DNA from: JALYUM01 sp036688685
GTDB lineage: Bacteria > Pseudomonadota > Gammaproteobacteria > Burkholderiales > Burkholderiaceae_D
Direction of reading: 5' to 3'
Length of the DNA: 64,000 nt
NCBI RefSeq assembly: GCF_036688685.1
Contig: NZ_JAQQPS010000025.1
Span: 18,532-82,531 of the forward strand
The number at the start of each line of letters is the position of its first letter. The stretch's first letter is position 1. A program made the position numbers and the translations under genes. This document shows, one piece after another, positions 27,148 to 36,376 of the stretch. The notes beneath the pieces were generated by a model. That model was not told the origin of the DNA and did not search any database. It worked only from the letters and a program-made list of their open reading frames with translations.

Positions 27148-27471
27148 ATGGACCGGCCAGAATTCCCGAGCGATCTTTCGCGCGATCAGTTCGAGCAAGT
27201 GCGCGGCATGCTGGAAGCCGCGCGCCGCAAGACGCGCCCGCGCAAGCACGATTTATACGACGTCTACTGCGCGGTGCTGTACCTGCTTGAAACCCAGGGC
27301 GCGTGGCGCAGCATGCCGCCCACGTTTCCGCCCTGGCGCACGGTACATGAATACTTTACCCAGTGGACCATGTTGCGCGAGGCTGATGTGACGCTGCTCG
27401 AGCGCACCTTGCTGACGGTGGGGCGGGACCGGGCGGCGGCGCATCTGCGCAGTTTGATGGCGCCGCGGTAA
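27148..27471 (+). CDS. Orphan IS5-type transposase N-terminal domain (DUF4096, OrfA-like)
   Basis: The 107 residues match the N-terminal helix-turn-helix domain of IS5/IS427-type transposases: LSRDQFEQVRGML, VYCAVLYLLETQGAWRSMPP and FPPWRTVHEYFTQW. No DDE catalytic part (OrfB) follows; the next 150 bp are REP-like repeats and then a convergent gene. No flanking inverted repeats or target duplication were seen. It is either the remnant of an insertion sequence or a retained DNA-binding protein. Confidence 0.7.
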   Translation: MDRPEFPSDLSRDQFEQVRGMLEAARRKTRPRKHDLYDVYCAVLYLLETQGAWRSMPPTFPPWRTVHEYFTQWTMLREADVTLLERTLLTVGRDRAAAHLRSLMAPR

Positions 27472-27492
27472 GGGTGAACCAGCACCCTTAAC

Positions 27493-27584
27493 CCGTCACC
27501 CCGGCGAAGGCCGGGGCCCATGCAGAATCAAGAGCACGGTGCTCTCAGTTCAGCATGGATACCGGCTTTTGCCGGTATGACGGT
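27493..27584. repeat. BIME-like inverted REP pair
   Basis: Two REP-like units face each other: CCGTCACCCCGGCGAAGGCC... (27493-27522) and CATGGATACCGGCTTTTGCC... ending TATGACGGT (27554-27584). The spacer contains the short palindrome AGAGCAC-G-GTGCTCT (27531-27545). Confidence 0.75.
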
Positions 27585-27623
27585 CTCACGTTGAGTGGCT
27601 AGAAGAAACGGCCTGTAGTACGT

Positions 27624-28046
27624 TTACTTCGCCGCCGCCGGCGCCGCTGCCTTCAAAAACACCAGCTTTTTCTCATCATCAAACTTGAAATTCCCTACCG
27701 GCAGCCCGGACACCCCCGCCCCCGGCTCGCCCAGATTCGTGCACGATTGAATATTTACCTGCCACATCTGCTCCCCCGCGCGCAGGGTGTACACATCGTC
27801 GCCACTATCGAACACCTCGATATCGAACTCCGACTGGCGCACCTTGCCCAGGTCAATCTTGCGCTGGCACTCCGGCATGCGCGCGGAGATGATGCCCACC
27901 GATAGCACATCGCTCCAGAAATAATCCTGGTTGGCGCGCACGGACAAGGTCTGGTCGGCGCCGTCGATGCGATAGGTCGCCGTGGCGCTGGTGCAGCCGG
28001 CAAGGGCGCAGCAGGCAAGGAGGGTGAAGGCGGGTAGCGGGCGCAT
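27624..28046 (-). CDS. Small lipoprotein, function unknown
   Basis: The protein has 140 residues from ATG 28046 (the longer frame reads into the neighbour). A lipoprotein signal ends CCALAGCTS. The mature part contains YRIDGADQTLSVRANQDYFW, ECQRKIDLGKV and IQSCTNLG, with two Cys that could form a disulphide, and ends Ala-rich. I do not recognise a family. The next upstream gene is on the same strand 55 bases away, so they may be co-transcribed. Confidence 0.7.
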   Translation of the reverse strand: MRPLPAFTLLACCALAGCTSATATYRIDGADQTLSVRANQDYFWSDVLSVGIISARMPECQRKIDLGKVRQSEFDIEVFDSGDDVYTLRAGEQMWQVNIQSCTNLGEPGAGVSGLPVGNFKFDDEKKLVFLKAAAPAAAK

Positions 28047-28101
28047 GCTTTCCTGGTGGTCGTGGTGGTCGGCACCAGTATAAGGGCAACCCCAGAAAAA
28101 C

Positions 28102-28587
28102 TTAAAAATCCATGCCCAATGCCATGATCGCCATGGTGCGGCGCGGGATGGGTACGGAAGCGCGGATTTCGGGGCCGCGGCGCGCCACCTTGAACTGCAC
28201 GTACAAGGGGCCGTGCACGTCGGCGCGCGTATCGGCAATGTCGAAACGCAGGCCGGATACCAGGTCGGTGACCAGGTTGCGCGGCTTGTCGCCGGCGGCA
28301 TCGCGAAATGCCGGCGCGACCGCGACCAGCTCGCTACCCGCCACGCGGCCTTCGGCGCCGGCAAAGGCCACGCACTTCAGGTAACGCGACATGCACCAGT
28401 TGTCCTTTGTGAGGCGGGCATCGGCCGTCACGCGCCACACGGTATCGACCGGAAGTCGCGCATCGTTGACCAAGTCGACGCTCAGGCGCGGCTCTTTTTG
28501 CTGCGCCTGGGCATGCAGCGCGGCGCAAGCCAGTGCGCCGCACAGGGCGGCACTGGCAAATCGGCGATGGCTGCTGGACTTGGTCAT
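28102..28587 (-). CDS. Secreted hypothetical protein
   Basis: A 161-residue protein has a signal peptide ending HAQAQQ and a mature beta-rich region (RLSVDLVNDARLPVDTVWRV, LYVQFKVARRGPEIRASVPI). It has two Cys (NWCMSRYLKC). I can name no family. It is the first gene of a probable two-gene unit with the small lipoprotein. Confidence 0.65.
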   Translation of the reverse strand: MTKSSSHRRFASAALCGALACAALHAQAQQKEPRLSVDLVNDARLPVDTVWRVTADARLTKDNWCMSRYLKCVAFAGAEGRVAGSELVAVAPAFRDAAGDKPRNLVTDLVSGLRFDIADTRADVHGPLYVQFKVARRGPEIRASVPIPRRTMAIMALGMDF

Positions 28588-28972
28588 GAGCGGGTAACAG
28601 GCAATTGTTCGTAATTAATCGAGAAAGCGCATCAGTTCGATTTCATTGTGGCCCCAACCGTATAGCCATGCAAGCGAAACGGGTATCGTGTGCGTATTTA
28701 CCACAGGAAAGTATTTCCGACAAGTATTTTGTGCAAAAAACAAGGATGTTGCGAAGTTGTAAGTGCGTCAGCGCACAGATTGTTGGTTACCCCATCTTTA
28801 GTATTTGGCAAATACGCGTCGTGGACGACGTCGAACGTTGTCAATTCAGTCAACGTTATTCAACACCGAGGCCAATTGGCTTCCCCTCGTGCAATGAATC
28901 AGGGACTTTGCTGCCCTGCGTGCATGTGGTCGCGTCGTACCAACCCTTTCAATTTTTGGAGTAAATACCACC
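28588..28972. other. Intergenic region upstream of katE
   Basis: These 385 bp between divergent genes are relatively AT-rich and have no credible ORF. I saw no clear OxyR or sigma-S signature; the dyad GTATTTG-GC-AAATAC near 28800 is the only symmetrical element noted. Confidence 0.5.
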
Positions 28973-31378
28973 ATGCCTTCTAAAAAAGTGCCGTCCTCCT
29001 CTATCGCAGGTGCAGGTTCCGTCCTGAGTACCTTCGCCGGTCCTTCCGTTTCGCCACCGCCAGCCAGCCTCGGCTCGAAAGATGCCGATGCCACCGGCCT
29101 GCTGGAAAAAGTCGTTTCCGGCAAGGATCTGGCAGCGCAGACACCATCGAATCCCATCAAATCGGCGGAATATGGCGATGCCGCGCGCACGCCGACCGCC
29201 GGCCAGCCGCACGCACCGTCTTCGCCTCTGGCAGGCGCCAGCACCGACAGCGAAAGCGCGCAGTCAGATAAAACTGGCGCCGGCGTGCCGCCCAACGGCC
29301 GCAATAACAACAATGTGCCGCTCGATGGCGCACGGGTCGACAGCACCGGCCAGATGCTGACCACCAACCAGGGCGTAAAAATCGCCGACAACCAGAATTC
29401 CCTGAAAATCGGCCTGCGCGGACCGACCGCGCTGGAAGATTTTATTCTGCGCGAAAAAATCACCCACTTCGACCATGAGCGCATCCCGGAGCGTGTGGTG
29501 CACGCACGCGGCTCTGCTGCGCACGGCTACTTCGAAGCGTATGACGATTTATCGGAGATCACCAAAGCGGCGCCGTTCGCGAATAAGGGCAAGCAAACCC
29601 CGGTGTTCGTGCGTTTCTCGACCGTGGCCGGTGAACGCGGCTCGGCCGATACGGCGCGCGACGTGCGCGGCTTTGCCGTCAAGTTCTATACCGACGAAGG
29701 CAACTGGGACCTGGTCGGCAATAACATGCCGGTTTTCTTCATTCAGGACGCCATGAAGTTCCCCGACCTGATCCACGCGGTCAAGCCGGAGCCACACAAT
29801 GCCATCCCGCAAGCTGCCAGTGCACACGACACGTTCTGGGACTTCGTCTCGCTGATGCCGGAATCGGCGCACATGCTGATGTGGGCGATGTCGGACCGCG
29901 CACTGCCGCGCAGCCTGCGTACCATGCAGGGTTTTGGTGTCCACACCTTCCGCCTGATTAATGCGCAAGGCGAATCGGTGTTCGTCAAATTCCACTGGAA
30001 TCCGGTCGCGGGTACGCACTCGCTGGTATGGGACGAGTCGGCCAAGATCATGGGCGCCGATCCCGATTTTCATCGCCGCGACCTGTGGGAAGCGATCGAA
30101 GCGGGTGCTTATCCCGAGTGGGAACTGGGCCTGCAGATTTTCACCGAGGAGCAGGCCGACAGCTTCGACTTCGACGTGCTCGACTCGACCAAGCTGATCC
30201 CGGAAGAACTGGTGCCGCTGCGCGTGGTCGGCAAGATGGTGCTCGATCGCAATCCAGACAATTTCTTCGCCGAAACCGAGCAAGTGGCCTTCTGTACCGC
30301 CCACGTGGTGCCTGGCATCGACTTCTCCAACGACCCGCTGCTGCAGGGCCGAAACCACTCCTACCTGGACACGCAATTGTCCCGTCTGGGTGGCGCCAAT
30401 TTCCATGAAATTCCGATCAATGCATCGGTGGCGCAAGTGCACAACAACCAGCGCGATGGCATCCACCGCCGCGCCATCCCGCGCGGTCGCGTCAGCTATG
30501 AGCCGAACTCCCTGGCCGGCGGCGCGCCTTACCAGGCGGGCAGCGCAGGCTTTTCGAGTTTCCCGGAACGTGTTGCCGAAGACAAGGTGCGCGGCAAGCC
30601 GGAGAAATTTGCCGAGCACTATGCCCAGGCAAAAATGTTCTTCGACAGCCAGACGCCGGCCGAGCAGAACCACATTGCCGGCGGCTTCCGTTTCGAGTTG
30701 ACCAAGGTCACCGTGCCGGCGATTCGCCAGCGCGTGCTGGCGCTGCTGGCCAATGTCGATGCGGCGCTGGCAGCCACGGTCGCCGACGGCCTGGGCATGG
30801 AAGTGCCGGCCCCGTTGCCACTGGCCACCGATGCACCGCGTCCAACCTACGCGCCGTCGCCGGCACTGTCGCTGATGGCCCGTCCCGGCCAGACCGGCAT
30901 TGCCACCCGCCGCGTCGCGATTTTTGTGGCGTCGGGTGTGGATGGTGACGCCGTCATGGCAATGTATGCCAGCCTGCTCGCTGGCGGCGCGGTACCGCGC
31001 CTGGTCGGCACCAAGATGGGCGCCGTCAAGAACGCCTTCGGCGCCGCACTGGAAGTGGAAGTGTCGGTCGAAGCCAGTCCGGCGGTGCTGTACGACGCCG
31101 TGATTGTTCCTGACGGCACCGATGGCATGATGCGCGAGCCGAAGATCATCGACTTCCTGCGCGACCAGTACGCGCACTGCAAGCCGATGCTCATCATCGG
31201 TACTGGCGCGGCATTGCTGGGCAAGGCAGGAATCGACGCCAAATTGCCGGATGGTAGCGACGACGCATCCTTGATCATGGGCGAGGCCGCCGATGCAAAG
31301 GCCGCGCTGGCGACGTTCACCAAGGCCCTCGGCCAGCACCGTTCATTCGCGCGCGAGCAAGACCCGGTTCAAGCGTAA
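28973..31378 (+). CDS. katE: Large-subunit catalase (HPII/KatE type)
   Basis: This 801-residue haem catalase disproportionates H2O2. It has the large-subunit architecture: an extended, low-complexity N-terminal arm of ~140 residues, the catalase barrel, and a C-terminal flavodoxin/DJ-1-like domain (about 640-800, RRVAIFVASGVDGDAVMAMY). The distal His is in VVHARGSAAHGYFE, the Asn in DLVGNNMPVFFIQD, and the proximal haem Tyr in RNHSYLDTQLSRLGG. GGAG nine bases before the ATG supports the start. The following gene encodes another catalase-fold protein. Confidence 0.95.
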   Translation: MPSKKVPSSSIAGAGSVLSTFAGPSVSPPPASLGSKDADATGLLEKVVSGKDLAAQTPSNPIKSAEYGDAARTPTAGQPHAPSSPLAGASTDSESAQSDKTGAGVPPNGRNNNNVPLDGARVDSTGQMLTTNQGVKIADNQNSLKIGLRGPTALEDFILREKITHFDHERIPERVVHARGSAAHGYFEAYDDLSEITKAAPFANKGKQTPVFVRFSTVAGERGSADTARDVRGFAVKFYTDEGNWDLVGNNMPVFFIQDAMKFPDLIHAVKPEPHNAIPQAASAHDTFWDFVSLMPESAHMLMWAMSDRALPRSLRTMQGFGVHTFRLINAQGESVFVKFHWNPVAGTHSLVWDESAKIMGADPDFHRRDLWEAIEAGAYPEWELGLQIFTEEQADSFDFDVLDSTKLIPEELVPLRVVGKMVLDRNPDNFFAETEQVAFCTAHVVPGIDFSNDPLLQGRNHSYLDTQLSRLGGANFHEIPINASVAQVHNNQRDGIHRRAIPRGRVSYEPNSLAGGAPYQAGSAGFSSFPERVAEDKVRGKPEKFAEHYAQAKMFFDSQTPAEQNHIAGGFRFELTKVTVPAIRQRVLALLANVDAALAATVADGLGMEVPAPLPLATDAPRPTYAPSPALSLMARPGQTGIATRRVAIFVASGVDGDAVMAMYASLLAGGAVPRLVGTKMGAVKNAFGAALEVEVSVEASPAVLYDAVIVPDGTDGMMREPKIIDFLRDQYAHCKPMLIIGTGAALLGKAGIDAKLPDGSDDASLIMGEAADAKAALATFTKALGQHRSFAREQDPVQA

Positions 31379-31440
31379 TATAAAGTTAACTATTCAAGCG
31401 GCGGCCTCGAAAGGGGCCGTTTTTCATTGCCTCTTACTTT

Positions 31441-32538
31441 ATGGATGCCCTCATGATCACGCCCGTACGCTACAACCCCTCCTTTGAAGTGCTGGAAGAA
31501 GAAGAAGCAAAAACCGAACAAGGCTTTATCGATACGCTGCTGGGCATTTCGAACACCACGTACAAGGATAGCGGCCACGCCATCCGCAGCGTCCACGCCA
31601 AGAGTCACGCCCTGCTGCGCGGCACGCTGACGGTGCTGGACAATGTTGCGCCGGAATATGCGCAAGGCATCTTCGCCAAGGCAGGCACCTATCCGGTCCT
31701 GATGCGCCTGTCGACCACCCCGGGTGACATCCTCGACGACAAAGTGTCCACCCCGCGCGGTGTGGCCATCAAGATCATCGGCGTCGAAGGCGCACGCGTG
31801 GACGGCAGCGAAGGCGACGTCACGCAAGATTTTATTATGGTCAATGGCCCGGTGTTCGCAGCGCCGACCGGCAAGAAATTCCTCGGCAATTTGAAGCTGC
31901 TGGCAGGCACCACCGACAAAGTACCGACCCTGAAACTGGCCCTGTCGGCAGCCCTGCGCGGCGCGGAAAAAGTGCTGGAAGCGGTGGGTACCGAAAGCGC
32001 GACCCTGAAAAGCCTGGGCGGCCATCCGGAAACCAATCCGCTTGGCGAAACTTATTTCAGCCAGGTGCCGGTGCTGTTCGGCGATTACATGGCCAAATTG
32101 TCGCTGCGGCCTGCGTCGCCTGAAATCGCCGTGCTGAAAGACGCGCCGGTCGATCTGAAAGGCACGCCGGACGGCTTGCGCCACGCGATGCAGGAACATT
32201 TTTCGACCTTGGGCGGCACCTGGGAACTGTGCGCGCAACTGTGCACGGACCTGGAAACCATGCCGATCGAAGACGCATCGGTGGAGTGGAAGCAGGAACA
32301 GAGCCCCTATGTCGCGGTGGCGCGCCTGACGGTGACGCCGCAGGAAGGCTGGAGCGAGGAACTGTCGAAGAAAATCGATGACGGCATCCAGTTCAGCCCC
32401 TGGCACGCGGTGGCCGCGCACCGGCCGCTGGGCTCGATCATGCGCATCCGCAAGGCTGCGTATCAGGCTTCGCAGAAATTCCGCACCGAGAAAAATGGCG
32501 TGCCGATGGTCGAGCCGAAGGATATCAGCGCCTTCTGA
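31441..32538 (+). CDS. Catalase-family haem protein (short form)
   Basis: The 365-residue protein shows catalase-fold segments (IRSVHAKSHALLRGTLTVLD, YPVLMRLSTTPGDILDDK, RGVAIKIIGVEG, QDFIMVNGPVF) but is diverged from true catalases. The distal His is likely in HAKSHALLRG; the canonical proximal YxDTQ segment is not visible. Such proteins are described as catalase-related peroxidases or allene-oxide-synthase-like haem proteins. A second ATG at 31453 is a possible start. It lies 62 bases after katE, suggesting joint oxidative-stress expression. Confidence 0.8.
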   Translation: MDALMITPVRYNPSFEVLEEEEAKTEQGFIDTLLGISNTTYKDSGHAIRSVHAKSHALLRGTLTVLDNVAPEYAQGIFAKAGTYPVLMRLSTTPGDILDDKVSTPRGVAIKIIGVEGARVDGSEGDVTQDFIMVNGPVFAAPTGKKFLGNLKLLAGTTDKVPTLKLALSAALRGAEKVLEAVGTESATLKSLGGHPETNPLGETYFSQVPVLFGDYMAKLSLRPASPEIAVLKDAPVDLKGTPDGLRHAMQEHFSTLGGTWELCAQLCTDLETMPIEDASVEWKQEQSPYVAVARLTVTPQEGWSEELSKKIDDGIQFSPWHAVAAHRPLGSIMRIRKAAYQASQKFRTEKNGVPMVEPKDISAF

Positions 32539-32725
32539 TCTTCATCGTGTCAGGCCAGCTTCATGGGCCTACCATTATTGAGAAGTCAACACGCGACGCG
32601 GTGGCACTGTTTGCCACCGACGCCGCACCGACACCACATACATTCAGCAAGCCCAGGAATGTTGGCCGCGCACCGCGCGCAGGCTCTTCTTGTTTGTTCA
32701 TCCCGCCTTGTGCGAAGGAGTGACC

Positions 32726-33934
32726 ATGGCTTCGCTTCCTGTTGTTCCCGAACCTGCCAACTTGCCCTTGCGGCTGCGCCGCCTGCGCGCAGTCTACGAT
32801 GCGCATAAATCCAGCCGTGTCCCCTTCGTTCTGCTCAGCATTTTTTTGCTGGGGACGTGGGCGGTGGCGGCCTGCAGGGGCGCCGGCCCCAACTATCACC
32901 TCGGCAATGCATTGATCTGGGGCTTTGGTTTTTGCGTCGGTGGCATGCTGCTGGGTTTCCTGTTTGCCATACCGCGCATCCTGCCCGCCGGCACCATCGT
33001 CGCCCCCGCGCGCGTGACCGCCAACGGCAAGCGCGACACCGATCCGGGCACCGCCAGCATCGTCAACCATGGCAGCAACTCGCCCAGCGAGATCAATTCG
33101 AACCTGGTTGAGGTGTCTGATTGGCTCACGAAAATCATCGTCGGTGTTGGCCTGGTCGAACTCAAGCAGTTACCGAGCACCGCGCGCGGCGTGGCCGACT
33201 ACATCGCCCCCAGCCTGGGCCTCGAAGCCGGCGTGGCCGCGCCGGTGGCCGGCGGCATCATGCTGTTTTACAGCGCGCTCGGCTTCCTGATCGGCTACCT
33301 GCTGACGCGGATCTACCTTGCCGTGATCATCAAGTGGGCAGATAACCAGGTTAAAAACCTGAACACGGTGCGCCTTGACAGCGGTGCCGAGATCGACGCC
33401 AGCGAGTTGATTCGCCTGCAGCAAAGGGCGCTGGCCGACGTGCAGGAAGCTGTGGTGAATATCGTGTCGGCGATGCCTGAGCAGTCCGGCCTGGCGGCAG
33501 CGCCGCACGCGCCGGTGGTGCTGCCAACCGCCCCTGGCCGGATTCTCTGGATGGATGGCCGACCCGCCAAAAACGCGCTGCTGGTGGAACAGCTCACGCG
33601 CGCGAACGTCATCGTCGAGCAGGTGCGGACCAGCAAAGACGCCCTCGAGCGGCTGGCCAGCGGCACGCATCCGTTCGATGTCGTCATCACCGACATGACC
33701 GGCGTCGAAAATGGCAAAGCGCTGCCGGACGCCGGCATTGTGCTCACGCGCGAAATCCAGCGGCTGCTGCCCGAGCTGCCGGTGCTGGTGTACTGCACCA
33801 AGAAAGACGCCGAGTTGTACGGCGCGCCGGCCGCGGAATCGGGCGCGCGCCTAGTGACCACCTCGGGCACACAATTGATCGCGGTAATCGCCCGGATCCT
33901 GAAGGCGGCGGGCCGTTCCATCCTGCTGGGTTGA
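32726..33934 (+). CDS. Membrane protein with C-terminal receiver-like domain
   Basis: The protein has 402 residues from ATG 32726, which follows GAAGGAG. Hydrophobic helices lie at about 28-47, 57-82 and 170-200, with NSPSEINSNLVEVSDWLTKI before a conserved-looking VGVGLVELKQLP. This resembles the three-helix YLATT module described for prokaryotic conflict systems, by memory. Residues ~272-395 look like a response-regulator receiver: RILWMDGRPAKN for the acidic start, an Asp near 322 in VVITDMTG and a Lys near 359 in VYCTKKD. No output domain follows. The NERD-helicase gene starts 46 bases downstream. Confidence 0.65.
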   Translation: MASLPVVPEPANLPLRLRRLRAVYDAHKSSRVPFVLLSIFLLGTWAVAACRGAGPNYHLGNALIWGFGFCVGGMLLGFLFAIPRILPAGTIVAPARVTANGKRDTDPGTASIVNHGSNSPSEINSNLVEVSDWLTKIIVGVGLVELKQLPSTARGVADYIAPSLGLEAGVAAPVAGGIMLFYSALGFLIGYLLTRIYLAVIIKWADNQVKNLNTVRLDSGAEIDASELIRLQQRALADVQEAVVNIVSAMPEQSGLAAAPHAPVVLPTAPGRILWMDGRPAKNALLVEQLTRANVIVEQVRTSKDALERLASGTHPFDVVITDMTGVENGKALPDAGIVLTREIQRLLPELPVLVYCTKKDAELYGAPAAESGARLVTTSGTQLIAVIARILKAAGRSILLG

Positions 33935-33979
33935 CAGCGCACGATAGGCCGGGGGCAGCGCGATGAACCGCTTTACAAT

Positions 33980-35647
33980 ATGGCATCGCAATCGCAGTGG
34001 CCACCCGGCCTCGCTCCCATGGCCTACATTCACCCATCCGGCTGGTCCGAAATGTCTGTCACCGGCCTCGCCGCGCGCGAGCTGGATACCCTGAACTATC
34101 TTGACGATGCATTGAAGGATGCGCCGTACAGCATTTACCACGGTGTGCACTGGACCAAGGTGGAGCAGGGCTTCTCGGCTTACGGCGAGATCGACTTCAT
34201 CATCGTCGCGCCGAACGGGCGCGTGCTGCTGATCGAACAAAAATCCGGTTTCCTCACCGAAACCGAAGACGGCCTGCACAAAAGTTTTCGGGGCAAACCA
34301 ACCAGGGTGCGCACGCAAATCACCCGCACCATCGACGCTCTCGCAAAACGCTTCGAGGGCGAGCTGTCGATCGACTATCTGCTGTACTGCCCCGACTACA
34401 TCGTGCGCGACCCGCACCTGGCCGGCATCGAGCCTACCCACATCATCGACGCCACCGAGAAGGATCAGTTGGCCGCCAGGGTGCGCGCGCTACTGCCGAT
34501 TACCGACACCACCGCGCAATTCGAAAAAGTCGCCCGCTTTCTCGGCGACACCCTGAGCCTGCGTCCCGACCCGAGCTCGATGATCGGCAGCGCCGACAAG
34601 CTGGTGACGCGCCTGTCCGGTGGCCTGGCCACCTGGGCGCGACGGCTCGAATTCACGCCGTACCGGCTGCACGTGGTAGGCACCGCCGGCAGCGGCAAAA
34701 CCCAGCTGGCGCTGGCAGAATATGCCGCCGCCATCGACGCCGGCCTGCGCCCGCTCTACGTCTGCTACAACCGTCCGCTGGCCGACCACATCGCCACACT
34801 GGTGCCGCCCGGCGGCCTGGTGTCCAACTTCCACATGCTGGGCGACGCCTTCGAGCGCGCGCGCGGCATCGTTCCCGATTACAAAAAGCCGGGCATCTGG
34901 GAAGAAATCGAACACGTGCTGGGCAGCGCCGACATCCCGGCGCACTGGCAATACGACGTGCTGATCGTCGACGAAGGCCAGGATTTTTCCAGCGCCTGGC
35001 GCGACGTCGTGCTGCGCATGTTAAAACCCGGCGGGCGCGCCATCTGGCTGGAAGACCCGACCCAAAACCTGTACGGCCGCGAGAGCGTCGCGCTGCCGGG
35101 CTGGGTGACGCTGCATTCGCACACCAACTACCGCAGCCCGCGCCAGATCGTCGAACTGCTGGCGGCGATCGGCGAAGCACGCCAGCCGGTGGAAGCGGCC
35201 AGCCCGTTCGCCGGTGCCGACATCGATTACCTGGTTTATCCGCAAGGCGACGTCGACGCCATCCTGGCGCAAACCAAGCACGCAATTACCTTGTGCCTTG
35301 CGGACGGCTACAAGCGCCAGGACGTCGCCATCGCCTCGTTTCGCGGACGCGAAAAATCCGTGATCCTCAAGCTCGACACGCTGGGCGATGCGCACACATT
35401 AAAATCGTTCACGGGCGAATACGATCTGTTTGGCGACCAGGTGTTCCGCGACGGCGGCTTGCTCGCCGAATCGGTCTATCGCTTCAAGGGACAATCTGCG
35501 CCGGCGGTGATTTTTACCGAGATCGATTTCGAGGAGATCGACGAGCTGGTGTTCCGCAAGCTGTTCGTCGGGATGACGCGGGCGCGTTTGAAACTGGTGC
35601 TGGTGATGAGTGACCGGGCGGCGGAGAAATTGCTGGACCGGATTTGA
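33980..35647 (+). CDS. NERD nuclease-like domain fused to SF1 (UvrD-type) helicase
   Basis: The protein has 555 residues; an ATG at 34019 is an alternative start. The NERD domain (about 25-180) has the PD-(D/E)XK pattern: GEIDFIIV (Asp72) and LLIEQKSG (Glu87-x-Lys89). The helicase part has Walker A GTAGSGKTQLALAEYA (from about 234), Walker B/motif II VDEGQDF (from about 331), motif III-like IWLEDPTQNLYG and the C-terminal motif VI region FVGMTRARLKLVLVMS. NERD-helicase fusions occur in mobile elements and defence islands. It is probably co-expressed with the preceding membrane/receiver-like protein. Confidence 0.82.
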   Translation: MASQSQWPPGLAPMAYIHPSGWSEMSVTGLAARELDTLNYLDDALKDAPYSIYHGVHWTKVEQGFSAYGEIDFIIVAPNGRVLLIEQKSGFLTETEDGLHKSFRGKPTRVRTQITRTIDALAKRFEGELSIDYLLYCPDYIVRDPHLAGIEPTHIIDATEKDQLAARVRALLPITDTTAQFEKVARFLGDTLSLRPDPSSMIGSADKLVTRLSGGLATWARRLEFTPYRLHVVGTAGSGKTQLALAEYAAAIDAGLRPLYVCYNRPLADHIATLVPPGGLVSNFHMLGDAFERARGIVPDYKKPGIWEEIEHVLGSADIPAHWQYDVLIVDEGQDFSSAWRDVVLRMLKPGGRAIWLEDPTQNLYGRESVALPGWVTLHSHTNYRSPRQIVELLAAIGEARQPVEAASPFAGADIDYLVYPQGDVDAILAQTKHAITLCLADGYKRQDVAIASFRGREKSVILKLDTLGDAHTLKSFTGEYDLFGDQVFRDGGLLAESVYRFKGQSAPAVIFTEIDFEEIDELVFRKLFVGMTRARLKLVLVMSDRAAEKLLDRI

Positions 35648-35670
35648 TCCGGTCGTGGGAACCATCTGTA

Positions 35671-35695
35671 CGCCGCACCGATGCACGGTGCGGCG
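35671..35695. terminator. Strong hairpin between convergent genes
   Basis: CGCCGCACCG-atgca-CGGTGCGGCG is a perfect 10-bp GC-rich stem, 24 bases after the helicase stop and 13 bases before the stop of the convergent PEP-CTERM gene. There is no T run, so factor-independent termination is uncertain. Confidence 0.4.
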
Positions 35696-35707
35696 TGGTG
35701 TGGCTGG

Positions 35708-36376
35708 TCAGGTGTTGCGGCGACGACGCGCCAGCAGGCCAGCCAGGCCCAGGCCGAACAGGGCGATGCTGGCAGGCTCAGGGACATCGCTCACTTGCAG
35801 GTCGAGCGACACCGGGCTGCCGCCGCTGAAGCCGAACAAATACTGTCCCGTTGCGCCGTTCACCGAGCCGCCGATGGTGAAATAGCCCTTGTGAAGCATG
35901 TCCTGCAGCGCTGCAGCATTGAGTTTGAAGTTCAGTACATCGGTGCTGCCTCCGGTGGCAACGGCGTAGCTACCATACTTGGTGCCTGTGCCCAGGTCAG
36001 CGAAAATTGCGGAACTGTATCCGACGTTGTTGTTGACGACGCTGGCGGCGGTCGTTACATCCCACAGATTCAGGCTGACGGCGGCATTTTGGGTGCCGCG
36101 GGCGATGCGCATGGTTGCGCTGGTAATCGTGCCGGCGATCTGGCTCAAATCGAAGGTGAAAAAGCTGCGCACCTCATTGGCACCATTATTTCCAGTGAAA
36201 TAATTGTCGTTACTGTCAGTGCTCGGGTTGGATGCGACAGCACTCCACCAGCCTTGATTGTTGACGCCCCTGTCGAACGTTGACTGGGCTGTTGTGACCG
36301 TGATGGCCGTGGCGCTGGCGGTGGAGGCGACTGCAGTGAACGTGGTCAGGATCAGGGCAGCAAGAATTTTTTTCAT
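35708..36376 (-). CDS. PEP-CTERM sorting domain protein
   Basis: The 222-residue exported protein has a signal peptide ending STASATA and a C-terminal VPEPASIALFGLGLAGLL - ARRRRNT sorting signal for exosortase. The mature part reads like a DNRLRE/carbohydrate-binding beta-sandwich (EVRSFFTFDLSQIAGTITSA, TMRIARG, LNLWDVT). It is probably an extracellular matrix component. Confidence 0.85.
   Translation of the reverse strand: MKKILAALILTTFTAVASTASATAITVTTAQSTFDRGVNNQGWWSAVASNPSTDSNDNYFTGNNGANEVRSFFTFDLSQIAGTITSATMRIARGTQNAAVSLNLWDVTTAASVVNNNVGYSSAIFADLGTGTKYGSYAVATGGSTDVLNFKLNAAALQDMLHKGYFTIGGSVNGATGQYLFGFSGGSPVSLDLQVSDVPEPASIALFGLGLAGLLARRRRNT

Noticed and set aside
27148..27471. A complete, mobile insertion sequence
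   Set aside because: No catalytic OrfB, no terminal inverted repeats and no target duplication visible.
35671..35695. Hairpin as a definite rho-independent terminator
   Set aside because: Strong stem but no T run on either strand; listed only as a hairpin with low confidence.
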